From: a virus
Length of the DNA: 64,000 nt
Direction: 5' to 3' (one strand)
IMG/VR virus record: IMGVR_UViG_3300047094_001064
Coordinates: 1-64,000 of that record
Shown: piece after piece, positions 33,432 to 43,657 of the stretch
How the letters are laid out: every line of letters begins with the position of its first letter
Position numbering within the stretch: the stretch's first letter is position 1
Program-made: the position numbers and the translations under genes
The notes under the pieces: generated by a model
Database searches by the model: none
What the model saw: the letters and a program-made list of their open reading frames with translations, nothing else
What the model was told of the DNA's origin: nothing

Positions 33432-36400
33432 ATGCCAAGTCCAACTGACTTTAATCTTTCTCCATACTATGATGATTTTAATGAAAATAAAAATTTTCAT
33501 AGAGTACTGTTTAGACCTTCATTTGCAGTACAAGCGAGAGAATTAACACAGTCACAAACAATATTACAAAATCAGATTGAAAAATTTTCTGATCACGTCT
33601 TTAAAAAAGGCGCAATGGTCATACCTGGTCAAGTAGCATTTGATTTAAATTACTATGCTATTAAATTAAGTGCTAAATCTTTAAGTAATATAAATTCATA
33701 TATCGGTGTAATTTTAACAGGTGTAACTTCAGGAGTTCAAGCAGAAGTTGTTAATGCTGTAGCAAGTACTGGTACTGATCCTGATACTCTTTACGTTAAA
33801 TATATTAAAACTGGAACTAATAATACTAGTTTTGTATTTACGAATGGTGAAATTTGTAATTGTACCGTAAGTTCAGCTGCTCAGACAGTAACAGTTAATA
33901 CAACTGCAACAGGTTCATCTGCATCAATTGCAAAAGGTGTTTATTATATTAATGGATATTACGTTACAATTTTAGATCAAACAATAATATTAGACAAATA
34001 TACAGATACTCCAAGTTATCGTATTGGTGTTGATATAGTAGAATCATTTATAACTGCTAACGAAGATGGTACACTAGTTGATAATGCAGCAGGTACATCT
34101 AATTTTAATGCTCCAGGTGCACACAGATTTAAAATATCATTAACACTATCAAAAAGAGCTTTAAATTCTGTTGATGATTCAAACTTTATAGAATTATTAA
34201 GATTAGAAAATGGAATACTACAAAATCAAATTAGAACAACTGAATATTCTGTTTTAGAAGATACGTTTGCAAGAAGAACGTATGACGAATCAGGAGACTA
34301 CAGTGTAAAAGATTTTGATATAGATTTAAGAGAACATTTACTATCAGGAACTAATAGAGGTATTTACGCATCTGGTAATGGTGGGGTAGAAACAAAATTA
34401 GTAGCTGCAATTGGTCCTGGTAAAGCTTATGTTAAAGGTTATGAAATTGAAACAATAGGTACAACGTTTTTAGATGTTGATAAGGCAAGAGATTTTAGTA
34501 CATCTAATAATTTTAAAACTAGATTTGATTTAGAAAGTTATGTAAATGTTTCTAATGTTTATAATACTCCAGATATTACATACAATCCTGGAGAAACTGA
34601 AACATTTAAAAATGTAAATTTATACGACACCAGTACAACTAATAATAGATTATCATATTTAAGTGCTACAGGAGCTGATGTAAGAGGTTCATTAAAATCT
34701 ACATCTGGTGTGGCTGTACCTCAAATAGGTAGAGCAAAGTCTAGAGGTTTTGAATTAAATAATGGTATTGCAAGTTCTAATTTATTTGCAACATCATCTT
34801 TAACAAGTAACGTTTATAAACATTATCTTTTTGATATAGAAATGTTTACACATCTTAACGTATCTAAAGCAGTCGCATTTACTAACGGAGAAAAAATTAC
34901 AGGAAGTACATCTGGAGCTACAGGTTACGTTCAAACTATTTCATCATACAAATCGGCTGTAATTAGCAATATGTCTATTGCAAATCCTTCTATTGTTACT
35001 TCTACAGCTCATACATTTAAAGAAGGTATGCAAGTTGAGATTTCAGGAGGTACTTGGTCAATTAATTCAGTTTCAGTTCTTACTGCTGCTGTTTATACAG
35101 TAAAAAATCCAACAGAAAATACTTTTGAATTATATGCATCTAATGGAACTAGTCCTGTAAATGTTACATCATTTAGTTCTGGAGGAACTGCAAATCACGG
35201 TGTTGTTGTATTAGCTAACGTTTTAGGAATATTTACTAATGGAGAAAGTATTACAGGGTCAACATCACTAGTAACATCAACAATACAAAATAACGTTTTA
35301 GGATTTCACGGTGTACAAAACTTTGATTTTTCTTCTGTAAAACAAATTGGTATGACAGGTGGAGCAGGAATAAACTATACTGCTGATACAGAAACTAGTG
35401 CAGCTTTTGGAGATAATTACCAACTATTTGGAACGTTTTCAATTGCAAACAATGGAACAGTAGTTACTGGTTATGGAACATTATTTTTAACAGAATTAAG
35501 ACTAGGAGATACAATACATTTTACAGCTGACAATGGAACTATTATAACTAAAATTGTTGAGTCTGTAACATCTAATACTAGTTTAACATTTTCAACTGCA
35601 GTAGGTGCATCTGATGTATCAACAAAAACAGTTGGTGTAAGAAGAAGATCGAAACTAAATGGATCTAATAAAAACATTTCAATATTTAAGTTACCATACG
35701 AAACTATCAAAACTTTAAAAACATCATCTAATAATAATATTACAGATACAAATTTTTACGTAAGAAGAAATTTTATAGCATTATTATCTGCAAATGGTGA
35801 TGCTCAAATAACTGCAGGAACAAATGAGACATTTACAGGATTATCTGAAAGAGATTTCACTGTTTCTATTATAAATTTAGGCGCTGGTCCTTCTGGAAAT
35901 ATAGGAGATATTTTTAGTTTATCAGGAAATAATCACGAAGGCGATCCAATATTTACTTTAACAGGTACTCCTACTGGAAAAACTTTATCATTAGATTTTG
36001 GTGCAAATTTTGCAGGACATAAAATAAAAATAGTTGCCACAATATCACGTACTGTTGCTAATGAAAAAACAAAAACGCTTGTATTAAATTCTAGTTTATC
36101 TATTTCAACTCAAACAACAATACAATCTGGTTTAATAGGTTTAAGTAAAGCAGATGTATACAGAATTAATGCAGTTTATATGTCAGCAAATTTTTCTACA
36201 AATGCTACATCTTCTGATACTGATATTAAATCAAGATTCGATTTAGATACTGGACAAAGAGATAATTTTTATGATATAGGTAGACTTAAATTAAAACCAG
36301 GTTCTCTTAATCCTACCGGTAGATTATTAATAGACTTTGATTATTTTTCTCACGGTTCTGGAGATTATTTTTCTGTTGATTCTTATACAAGTGTTATTGA

Positions 36401-39400
36401 CTATAAGGATATCCCTTCTTATACTTCAGATACTTCAGGATTAACATATCAGTTACGTGATTGTTTAGATTTTAGACCTAGAGTTGATGATGCATCTATT
36501 GTTGTTGGTTCTGGTCAATTAAGACAATACAACGGATTGGGAGCATCTACCGTAGATCCTGTTCAATTCAATTCTGATATTACTACAGATTTAGAATATT
36601 ATTTAAAACGATTTGATAAAATATTTTTAGATAAAGATGGTAATTTTAAAGTTGTTAAAGGAGCAAGTTCTTTAACTCCTCAACTTCCTAAAAATTTAGA
36701 TAATGCTATGCATTTATTTACATTAGCTTTAAATAGTTATACATTATCATTAAAAACTTCAGATATAGATATTGAAAAAATTGATAATCGAAGATATACA
36801 ATGAGAGATATTGGTCGTTTAGAAAAAAGAATATCAAATGTAGAATATTATACTCAATTATCTTTACTAGAAACACAAGCACAATCTTTACAAATACAAG
36901 ATGCAGAAGGTTTTGACAGATTTAAAAACGGATTTATTGTAGACAATTTTACGGGTCACGGTATTGGCGATGTAGGTAATTTTGATTATAAAGTTTCTAT
37001 GGATATGGCTGGTGGATTCCTTAGACCAATGTTTAATTCTGAATCTGTAAAATTGATTGAAGCAACAAGTTCAGGAAACACTACAATTTTAACAGCTGAT
37101 AGACTAGCTTCTAATTATCAAAAAACTGGAGATTTAATTACTTTACCTTACACAGAAGTAAATTTAATAGAACAACCTTATGCTAGTAAATATCTAAATG
37201 TTAATCCTTTTAATATATTTACTTGGGCAGGTTCAGTTGCACTTGATCCTCCAGGCGATGAATGGAAAGAAACAAATAGAGTTCCTGATTTATTAGTTAA
37301 TGAAAGAGGTGCTTTTGATACAATGGTTGAAGCACTAGGTAATCCTAATTTAGATAGCGTAGAAATTGATACTGTATGGAATGAGTGGCAAGATTTTTGG
37401 CAAGGATCTTCAGCAGATAGAATTAGTAGCGAAAGTACAAGATGGGCTGGAAGAGCTCTTGTAAGAGATAGAACAATTGAAACATCACAACAAGTTTCTC
37501 AAACAAGAACAGGTATTAGAACATCTTTAGTACCTCAAGTTGTAAGAACTGCTTTGGGTGATAGAGTATTAAATATAGCATTTATACCTTTTATAAGAAG
37601 TAGAATAATAAATTTTACAGCTACAAGAATGAAACCAAATACAAAAGTTTATCCATATTTTGATAATATAAGTATTGCTTCTTATATAACTCCTACAGGA
37701 GGAGCTCTTGGAGGAGATTTAATAACAAACGTAAATGGTTCTGTATCAGGTACTTTTAGTATTCCTGATTCTACTAATAATAATAATCCAAGATGGAGAA
37801 CTGGTCAAAGAGTATTCAGATTAACTAGTTCAATTACAAATTCAACAACAGATGTTGAAACTTCTGCTGAAGCAGATTATATAGCTAAAGGTTCTTTAGA
37901 AACTGTACAGAATACAATTGTATCAACAAGAGAGCCACGTTTAGTAAGAATTGACGTTAATGATACTAGAAATATTACAAGAACATCAACAAGAGAAACT
38001 TCTGATATTATAGGTTGGAATGATCCTCTTGCACAAACATTTTTAATAGATAATACAGGTGGAGTATTCATTACTTCATTAGATTTGTATTTACAATCTA
38101 AAGATACAAATATTCCTATTACAGTACAAATTAGAGAAGTAGTAAATGGTTATCCTTCTAGGACTGTAATACCTTTTGGTGAAATAACATTAAATCCTTC
38201 TTCAGTTAATATCAGTGAAGATGCAAGTATTGCAACTAAGTTTACTTTCCCATCTCCTGTTTATCTACAAGAAAAAACTGAATATTGTTTTGTAGTATTA
38301 TCTGATTGTAATAACTATAATGCTTTTGTTGCAAGATTAGGTGATACTCAAATTGGTTCAAATAGAACAATATCTGAAAATCCTTATGCTGGAGTATTAT
38401 TTAAATCTCAAAATGGTTCAACTTGGACAGCTGAACAAATGGAAGATATAAAATTTAAAATTAATAGAGCAGAATTTGAAAACGTAAGTGGTAGCGTTAC
38501 TTTAGTGAACGATACTGTACCTACAAGAACATTAAATCTTAACCCTCTAAGAACAACGTCTGGTTCTGGTGTTATTACAGTTACTTGTAGAAATCACGGA
38601 ATGCATAGTTTAACTAATAATGTTACAATTTCAGGTGTACCTGCTGGAACATATAATGGTATAACTCATACACAAATAAATGGAACTTACACTTCTATTT
38701 CAAATGTTACTTTAGATACATTTAGTATTACTACTGCTGGTACTGCAACATCTACTGGTGACGTTGGAGGAAGTTCTGTTGTAACAACACAAAATAGATT
38801 ATTTGATGTTGCTTGTTTAAATATTTCAACTATGACAGTTCCAGGAACTAGATTAGGATACTCTTTAAGAACAACAAGTGGAAGTTCAATACACGGCACA
38901 GAAACATCATTCTTATTAGAATCATCAAGTCAAGCAATCAATGTAACTCCTTCAGATAACATTAATTTTACTTCTCCTAGATTAGTTGCAAGTTCAATTA
39001 ATGAAACTAATGAAATGTCAGGTAGTAAATCATTATTTAATATTTTAACTTTAACTACTGAAAATACAAAAATTTCTCCTGTTTTAGATACCTCAAGAAT
39101 GAGTATGGTTGCGGTACAAAATAGATTAAATAATCCAACAGTTTCAAATACGCCAAATTTTGTTTCTGATTTTAACTCATCAGGAACATCATCAGCTGCA
39201 GTATATGTAACTAGACCTATATTGTTAGAAAATGCGTCAACTGCATTAGATGTAAGACTAACTCAAAATGTAAGAACTTCATCTTCAGTAAAAGTATTTT
39301 ATAGAGTAACTGGTGCTGATGAAGTTAGAAATATTAACGATTTAACTTGGAATGCTTTTAATATTGACGGTAGTGAAGATGATACTGTATCTCCTGCTGA

Positions 39401-39548
39401 AAATGATAGTTCATTTAAAGAATACAAATATAGTATTACTGGATTAGGTGAATTTACAGCGTTTCAAATTAAAGTAGTATTAAAAGGAACTAATTCTTCT
39501 TATCCTCCTATTATTAGAGATTTAAGAGGTATAGCATTAGCGTTGTAA
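33432..39548 (+). CDS. Giant baseplate/fibre protein with DUF4815-type N-terminus (2038 residues)
   Basis: The N-terminus (FNLSPYYDDFNENKNFHRVL, FRPSFAVQARELTQSQTILQ, NQIEKFSDHVFKKGAMVIPG) is the DUF4815-type structural domain of marine myoviruses. The middle contains three TSGA modules and 'TAHTFKEGMQVEISGG'. Around 1380-1480 is an aspartate/arginine-rich linker, and near 1520-1660 a conserved exterior domain with PVYLQEKTEYCFVVLSDCNN and GVLFKSQNGSTWTAEQMED. It closes in a beta-rich part ending PPIIRDLRGIAL. Position after gp8 suggests the place of gp10 and outer wedge/fibre-binding proteins, but no clear T4 homology. AAGGAAG precedes the ATG. Confidence 0.68.
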   Translation: MPSPTDFNLSPYYDDFNENKNFHRVLFRPSFAVQARELTQSQTILQNQIEKFSDHVFKKGAMVIPGQVAFDLNYYAIKLSAKSLSNINSYIGVILTGVTSGVQAEVVNAVASTGTDPDTLYVKYIKTGTNNTSFVFTNGEICNCTVSSAAQTVTVNTTATGSSASIAKGVYYINGYYVTILDQTIILDKYTDTPSYRIGVDIVESFITANEDGTLVDNAAGTSNFNAPGAHRFKISLTLSKRALNSVDDSNFIELLRLENGILQNQIRTTEYSVLEDTFARRTYDESGDYSVKDFDIDLREHLLSGTNRGIYASGNGGVETKLVAAIGPGKAYVKGYEIETIGTTFLDVDKARDFSTSNNFKTRFDLESYVNVSNVYNTPDITYNPGETETFKNVNLYDTSTTNNRLSYLSATGADVRGSLKSTSGVAVPQIGRAKSRGFELNNGIASSNLFATSSLTSNVYKHYLFDIEMFTHLNVSKAVAFTNGEKITGSTSGATGYVQTISSYKSAVISNMSIANPSIVTSTAHTFKEGMQVEISGGTWSINSVSVLTAAVYTVKNPTENTFELYASNGTSPVNVTSFSSGGTANHGVVVLANVLGIFTNGESITGSTSLVTSTIQNNVLGFHGVQNFDFSSVKQIGMTGGAGINYTADTETSAAFGDNYQLFGTFSIANNGTVVTGYGTLFLTELRLGDTIHFTADNGTIITKIVESVTSNTSLTFSTAVGASDVSTKTVGVRRRSKLNGSNKNISIFKLPYETIKTLKTSSNNNITDTNFYVRRNFIALLSANGDAQITAGTNETFTGLSERDFTVSIINLGAGPSGNIGDIFSLSGNNHEGDPIFTLTGTPTGKTLSLDFGANFAGHKIKIVATISRTVANEKTKTLVLNSSLSISTQTTIQSGLIGLSKADVYRINAVYMSANFSTNATSSDTDIKSRFDLDTGQRDNFYDIGRLKLKPGSLNPTGRLLIDFDYFSHGSGDYFSVDSYTSVIDYKDIPSYTSDTSGLTYQLRDCLDFRPRVDDASIVVGSGQLRQYNGLGASTVDPVQFNSDITTDLEYYLKRFDKIFLDKDGNFKVVKGASSLTPQLPKNLDNAMHLFTLALNSYTLSLKTSDIDIEKIDNRRYTMRDIGRLEKRISNVEYYTQLSLLETQAQSLQIQDAEGFDRFKNGFIVDNFTGHGIGDVGNFDYKVSMDMAGGFLRPMFNSESVKLIEATSSGNTTILTADRLASNYQKTGDLITLPYTEVNLIEQPYASKYLNVNPFNIFTWAGSVALDPPGDEWKETNRVPDLLVNERGAFDTMVEALGNPNLDSVEIDTVWNEWQDFWQGSSADRISSESTRWAGRALVRDRTIETSQQVSQTRTGIRTSLVPQVVRTALGDRVLNIAFIPFIRSRIINFTATRMKPNTKVYPYFDNISIASYITPTGGALGGDLITNVNGSVSGTFSIPDSTNNNNPRWRTGQRVFRLTSSITNSTTDVETSAEADYIAKGSLETVQNTIVSTREPRLVRIDVNDTRNITRTSTRETSDIIGWNDPLAQTFLIDNTGGVFITSLDLYLQSKDTNIPITVQIREVVNGYPSRTVIPFGEITLNPSSVNISEDASIATKFTFPSPVYLQEKTEYCFVVLSDCNNYNAFVARLGDTQIGSNRTISENPYAGVLFKSQNGSTWTAEQMEDIKFKINRAEFENVSGSVTLVNDTVPTRTLNLNPLRTTSGSGVITVTCRNHGMHSLTNNVTISGVPAGTYNGITHTQINGTYTSISNVTLDTFSITTAGTATSTGDVGGSSVVTTQNRLFDVACLNISTMTVPGTRLGYSLRTTSGSSIHGTETSFLLESSSQAINVTPSDNINFTSPRLVASSINETNEMSGSKSLFNILTLTTENTKISPVLDTSRMSMVAVQNRLNNPTVSNTPNFVSDFNSSGTSSAAVYVTRPILLENASTALDVRLTQNVRTSSSVKVFYRVTGADEVRNINDLTWNAFNIDGSEDDTVSPAENDSSFKEYKYSITGLGEFTAFQIKVVLKGTNSSYPPIIRDLRGIALAL

Positions 39549-39549
39549 T

Positions 39550-39768
39550 ATGAAATTAAAAGTAGAAGGTTTTGAAAATTTAGAAAGAGATGTTAAAACA
39601 AATGCTATTGTTAATACATCTAAAAATGAATACACAATTTATATGAAAAGAATGAAGATGAGAGAACAACAAAGCGATCAAATAAGAAGTGCTATAAAAG
39701 AAATAAATACTTTAAAACAAGAATTGTTTGAAATTAAAAATTTATTAAAAGAGGTTATTAAAAAATAA
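39550..39768 (+). CDS. Short coiled-coil protein
   Basis: This 72-residue protein has an N-terminal 'GFENLERDVKTNAIVNTSKN' followed by YTIYMKRMKMREQQSDQIRS and a heptad-like helix ending LKQELFEIKNLLKEVIKK. A short 'L.RD..T.AIVNT....Y..Y...R' protein with a coiled coil recurs after the DUF4815 gene in other marine T4-like phages in my memory. It overlaps the next gene by one base. It may be a trimerisation or assembly factor; not established. Confidence 0.55.
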   Translation: MKLKVEGFENLERDVKTNAIVNTSKNEYTIYMKRMKMREQQSDQIRSAIKEINTLKQELFEIKNLLKEVIKK

Positions 39769-40391
39769 TGCCTATAAGAACAGTTGCAACAACAGACACA
39801 GTTAACACGTTTAGAACAACGTTTAACTCTTTGGGTACAGACGTAGGAGATTTATCTGGTCTATCTACTTCAAATAAGACAAGTATTGTTGCTGCTATTA
39901 ACGAAACTTATAATAACCCAAAAGATTTTATTCTTAGAGATAGTGCTTTAAATCAAACAACAGTAAGTTCAAATGATGTTATTAACGTAACAGGCTCTAC
40001 AGGAATTACTGCAGTTGTATCTACAGACACTTTAACTATTTCAGCAGACTTAACTGATATATTAACAGGATTAACTTTTGCAACAGTTGATACTGATAAA
40101 TTTTTAGTTGCTGATGGTAACACTTTAAAATATAGAACTGGTAATGAAATTAGAGCAGATATAGGTGCAATAGCAGGGGTTACTTTTAACGTTAGATCTT
40201 ATACAGGAGATGGTACTCAAACATCTTTTGGTGTAACTGTAGGTCAATCTACAGCCACAATAATAGTAACGGAAAATGGAATAGTTCAAAGACCAACAAC
40301 GGATTATAGCGTTGTAGGTAATAACTGTATATTTACTTCTGCTCCTGATACTGGAAATGCCATTCAAATAAGAGAATTAATACTAACATAA
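39768..40391 (+). CDS. Small fibre protein (207 residues)
   Basis: An N-terminal TTDTVNTFRTTFNSLGTDVG followed by LSTSNKTSIVAAINETYNNP is the 'sL..DG.....LADL..S.....VAAINE' opening shared by short fibre proteins. A beta-rich middle has GSTGITAVVSTDTLTISADL. The C-terminal 70 residues contain FNVRSYTGDGTQTSFGVTVG and RPTTDYSVVGNNCIFTSAP, the 'tGDG..t.F.l......V.ENGV.Q.Ps.DY.v.G..i.F...P' module used to display adhesion elements in many phage tails. Virion fibre role inferred. Confidence 0.65.
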   Translation: MPIRTVATTDTVNTFRTTFNSLGTDVGDLSGLSTSNKTSIVAAINETYNNPKDFILRDSALNQTTVSSNDVINVTGSTGITAVVSTDTLTISADLTDILTGLTFATVDTDKFLVADGNTLKYRTGNEIRADIGAIAGVTFNVRSYTGDGTQTSFGVTVGQSTATIIVTENGIVQRPTTDYSVVGNNCIFTSAPDTGNAIQIRELILT

Positions 40392-40399
40392 ATAATATT

Positions 40400-40597
40400 A
40401 TGACACAACGAATTACAAATAAAAATATTACGGATACAACAATATTGGCTGATGATTTGGCTTCAGACTCAGTTACTAATCCTAAAATTCAAAATTCAGC
40501 AGTAACAATTAATAAATTTAGTACTCAAGTTACTTTGAATATTATAGCTTCAGACGGAACAACAGTTTTAAAAACTTTAGTAACACCTGGAGTATAA
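40400..40597 (+). CDS. 65-residue fibre fragment
   Basis: Short protein with ITNKNITDTTILADDLASDS and TNPKIQNSAVTINKFSTQVT, typical of fibre shaft/connector repeats ('iT...I.d..I....l...v'). It may be a complete connector or the N-terminal piece of a once longer fibre. A variant late box (CATAAATA, 40387-40394) lies immediately upstream, overlapping the preceding stop. Confidence 0.45.
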   Translation: MTQRITNKNITDTTILADDLASDSVTNPKIQNSAVTINKFSTQVTLNIIASDGTTVLKTLVTPGV

Positions 40598-40611
40598 CCT
40601 AGGTATATATA

Positions 40612-41901
40612 ATGGCTATTAGAACACCTTTATTTTATAACACAATTACAGGAGATTTAACTAATTTATCTAGTGGTGAAATTAATCAAATTATAAATCA
40701 TATTGCTTATAGATGGTCTATAAATCCTACAGTTACTCTTTCAGTTACAGCTAATAGTGGTTCAAATATAACAGCCATAAACGACACTCGTTGGAGCGCT
40801 GGAGCAACATCACAAACAAATACGGCATTTCCAACTGAAGCTACAACACAAGAACCTCAGTTAGTAACAGTATCATATCAAAAAATTTTACAAACAGTAT
40901 CGTCACTATCTTTACCTGCAAGTACGCTTACAGATTGGCCTGCTTATTTAACAGCAGGTGGTAATATACAAGCAATGAGTTTACAAGATATGAAAGATAC
41001 TTTTTTTCACCCTGCAATAGATGTAATAACTTCTGCTTCAACTGCATCTACATTAACAGGAAATACGTATTCAATTTCCACTTCAACTGTTTTAGCTAAT
41101 CATACTGCTGTTATTCAGCCAGTTGTTGGTATAACAAGAAATTATAGCGTAACGAATGCTGGTAGTGGTGCATATACTTTTTCAGGAGATATATCAGGAT
41201 CAAATCCTACTGTAAACGCTACTGTAGGAGATACATTAGTATTTGTTCTAAACGCATCAGGTCACCCTTTTTGGATAAAAGCTGAAGCATCAACAGGATC
41301 TGCAAATGGTTTAACAACAGGAACAACAAATAATGGTTCTGCTGTAGGAACTATTACTTGGAATACTACAGGTTATGCGCCAGGAACATATTATTATAAT
41401 TGTGAATTACACGGGTCAATGAGAGGTCAAATAGTATTAGTAGATCCTCCAGCAACTGCAGTATTTACAGATACTAGAGCTGATTTAACTTTATTTACTG
41501 CTGGTGGTATACCAGAAGCACAAGATCAACCAATTACAATTAACAATTATTATTTACATAAAAGAAACACAGGAAGTGATCCTGATTATACCGTAGTACC
41601 TGTTTTTATAACTCCAACAGGTAATATACAGGTGTATGATAAAACAACTTTTTCAAACAATTTAACTACTTGGCTTAGATATTTAACTGTAAACTCTCCT
41701 GATAATTATAGAATAAGATATAATATAAATGGAACAGGAAATCAAAGAGGAACAAGTATGTTAAATTCAATTGTAGGAGTAACAAACACAGGTAATTATC
41801 AAACAGTACAAATTGGTGATGATTATAGAGCTCAAGAATTTCCTGCCGATGTTGCTGTTGAAATTGCAAATGTGTATAATTTAACGATAGATAAAACATA
41901 A
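40612..41901 (+). CDS. Structural protein with cupredoxin-like domain
   Basis: This 429-residue protein has a conserved N-terminus (RTPLFYNTITGDLTNLSSGE, INQIINHIAYRWSINPTVTL) seen in marine phage fibre-associated proteins. At about residues 180-277 lies a cupredoxin-like domain: GDTLVFVLNASGHPFWIK, then GYAPGTYYYNCELHGSMRGQ, IVLVD. H218, C264, H267 and M270 form a His/Cys-x2-His-x2-Met set resembling a type-1 copper site with a short Met loop. The C-terminal part is beta-rich with a long 'QPITINNYYLHKRN' strand. Copper binding by a virion protein would be unusual and needs testing; a degenerate fold is the alternative. Confidence 0.65.
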   Translation: MAIRTPLFYNTITGDLTNLSSGEINQIINHIAYRWSINPTVTLSVTANSGSNITAINDTRWSAGATSQTNTAFPTEATTQEPQLVTVSYQKILQTVSSLSLPASTLTDWPAYLTAGGNIQAMSLQDMKDTFFHPAIDVITSASTASTLTGNTYSISTSTVLANHTAVIQPVVGITRNYSVTNAGSGAYTFSGDISGSNPTVNATVGDTLVFVLNASGHPFWIKAEASTGSANGLTTGTTNNGSAVGTITWNTTGYAPGTYYYNCELHGSMRGQIVLVDPPATAVFTDTRADLTLFTAGGIPEAQDQPITINNYYLHKRNTGSDPDYTVVPVFITPTGNIQVYDKTTFSNNLTTWLRYLTVNSPDNYRIRYNINGTGNQRGTSMLNSIVGVTNTGNYQTVQIGDDYRAQEFPADVAVEIANVYNLTIDKT

Positions 41902-41922
41902 TAATATAATGAAGGAGTTGAT

Positions 41923-42387
41923 ATGGCTGTTTTTAGTAATAAAATAAAAGAGGTTTGTTTTTACGATAAAAATAAAACTACGATTGAAGTTTTATATAAT
42001 GAAAATAATAGTACGGTAAATTATTTTGTACCAGTAGATTTTCAAAATTCAGATTTTAAAGACTTATTAACTGAAGTAGATTTGGAACAGATAGAAAAGA
42101 ATACTAAAAATAAACAAAAAGTATATCGTCAACAATTGACTAACTATATAACTAACGTAACTGATAGTTTAAAATATCAATCAGAAAATAGTGATGAAAA
42201 ATTTTTAGATAGATTTGATAAATTTTTATTTAATTATGATGACAAAGATGATGAACTTCTATTTAAACTAAAATTAAAAATGTTTGAATCAGCTAAACTT
42301 AAAAATTGTAATGATACTGATAAAAAATCAAAGATAAGAACAGCAACAAATCCCTTACAATTAGTAAAAGAATTTGAAAACATATAA
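41923..42387 (+). CDS. Small acidic hypothetical protein (154 residues)
   Basis: A strong GAAGGAG precedes the ATG. The product is acidic and lysine/glutamate-rich with a beta-strand start (IKEVCFYDKNKTTIEVLY) and helical end (FKLKLKMFESAKL, PLQLVKEFENI). Similar short charged proteins follow fibre genes in T4-like phages and may act in fibre maturation, but I see no specific chaperone motif. It immediately precedes the modification cassette. Confidence 0.5.
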   Translation: MAVFSNKIKEVCFYDKNKTTIEVLYNENNSTVNYFVPVDFQNSDFKDLLTEVDLEQIEKNTKNKQKVYRQQLTNYITNVTDSLKYQSENSDEKFLDRFDKFLFNYDDKDDELLFKLKLKMFESAKLKNCNDTDKKSKIRTATNPLQLVKEFENI

Positions 42388-42395
42388 AAATTACA

Positions 42396-42980
42396 ATGAA
42401 CAAAATAACTGTTTATTGTCTTAAATGGGGAGTTAAGTACAATAGAAAATTTGTAGAAGATTTAAAATCGTCATTAGAAAAATATTTAACTATTGATTAT
42501 GATTTTAAATGTTATACAGATAAACCCGAAACTGATTATGATATACCTGTTAAATATAATTATTTAGAAGGTGTGTGGCATAAAATTGCTTTATTAGAAT
42601 TTACTGGACCTTCTTTATATTTTGATTTAGATGTTAAAATTAGCGATAACATAAATTTTTTAGCAAGTGATTTTAAAGACTTTACAGTTATTGATTCTCA
42701 GCCTTGGAAAAAAACATCAAGTAAAACTTCTTTTGATTTTAAATTTAAATTATTTAATAACACCTTTATAAACACTTCTATAATGCGTTGGTCAAATAGT
42801 ACAGATATATGTAATTATTTTTTATCAAACAAAGATAAGTTTATAAAAGATTATAAAGCAACAGATAGATTCATATACAACGAGAAATTGCCATATAAAT
42901 ATTTTATAACAGACAAAATTTCTAGTTGGAAAGAGAACAAAGAAAATACAATAGTCTTATATAATGGATTTTACAAATGA
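42396..42980 (+). CDS. GT-A-type glycosyltransferase (small)
   Basis: This 194-residue protein fits the short GT-A type: a strand start MNKITVYCLKWG, cysteine-flanked FKCYTDKP, then LYFDLDVKI in which D77-x-D79 is the metal/nucleotide-sugar-binding DxD, and a closing W-rich acceptor region. Such enzymes move a sugar from a nucleotide donor onto protein, lipid or sugar. It opens the coupled cassette; its stop overlaps the next ATG (ATGA). The target is unknown. Confidence 0.7.
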   Translation: MNKITVYCLKWGVKYNRKFVEDLKSSLEKYLTIDYDFKCYTDKPETDYDIPVKYNYLEGVWHKIALLEFTGPSLYFDLDVKISDNINFLASDFKDFTVIDSQPWKKTSSKTSFDFKFKLFNNTFINTSIMRWSNSTDICNYFLSNKDKFIKDYKATDRFIYNEKLPYKYFITDKISSWKENKENTIVLYNGFYK

Positions 42981-43657
42981 AAGATTACTATAAAATAGCA
43001 AGAGATATTATAGAAAATCATAAACTATACTATCTTAAATTAAATATTACTTTACCTAAAGAATCTTTAGAAGAAGTATTGGCTGTTTACAATCAAAAAT
43101 TTTTTGTAAAACATAGAGGTTGGAATCATAAAGGTTGGTTATCCGCTGCACTACATTCTGTCAATGGAGATTTTTGGAAAACAATGAGTGGTAAACAATA
43201 TGGTTATGAAAACGATTCTGATGAATCTATAAAATGGAATTGGACTGATGTTTGCGATTATGCTCCAAAAACAACTGAATTTTTTAAAAAAGAATTTCCC
43301 GCAAATGGTTATAGAAGATTAAGATATATGTTATTAGAACCATCTGGTTTTATAGAAGAACATTGTGATGCGCCTAGTAAAGTACCTTACAATCCTAGAA
43401 AAGTAGATTCTATTTTTAGTGCATTGAATATGTGTATTACTCAACCCGACAATTGTGAATTAACTCATTTAGATAATGGTCCTGTTCCGTTTAAACCATT
43501 TGAAATATATCTTTTTAATAATGATGAAATGCATTACGCATTTAATAAATCAGATAAAAATAGATTTCATATTATAGCTCACGCTAATTATAATGATGAT
43601 TTTTGTAAGTTATTTGTAGAAAGTTTTGAAAAAAATTATGAACCTATTTACAAGTGA
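42977..43657 (+). CDS. 2OG-Fe(II) oxygenase, Asp/Asn beta-hydroxylase-like
   Basis: This 226-residue protein has the aspartyl/asparaginyl hydroxylase layout: RRLRYMLLEPSGFIEEHCDA gives H129-x-D131, then LNMCITQPDNCELTHLDNG, and FEIYLFNNDEMHYAFNKSDK with H186 as the distal iron ligand and R196 (KNRFHII) for 2-oxoglutarate. The N-terminal third is family-specific (WNHKGWLSAALHSVNGD). Enzymes of this group hydroxylate residues in proteins. Overlaps with both neighbours show coupled expression. Confidence 0.82.
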   Translation: MKDYYKIARDIIENHKLYYLKLNITLPKESLEEVLAVYNQKFFVKHRGWNHKGWLSAALHSVNGDFWKTMSGKQYGYENDSDESIKWNWTDVCDYAPKTTEFFKKEFPANGYRRLRYMLLEPSGFIEEHCDAPSKVPYNPRKVDSIFSALNMCITQPDNCELTHLDNGPVPFKPFEIYLFNNDEMHYAFNKSDKNRFHIIAHANYNDDFCKLFVESFEKNYEPIYK

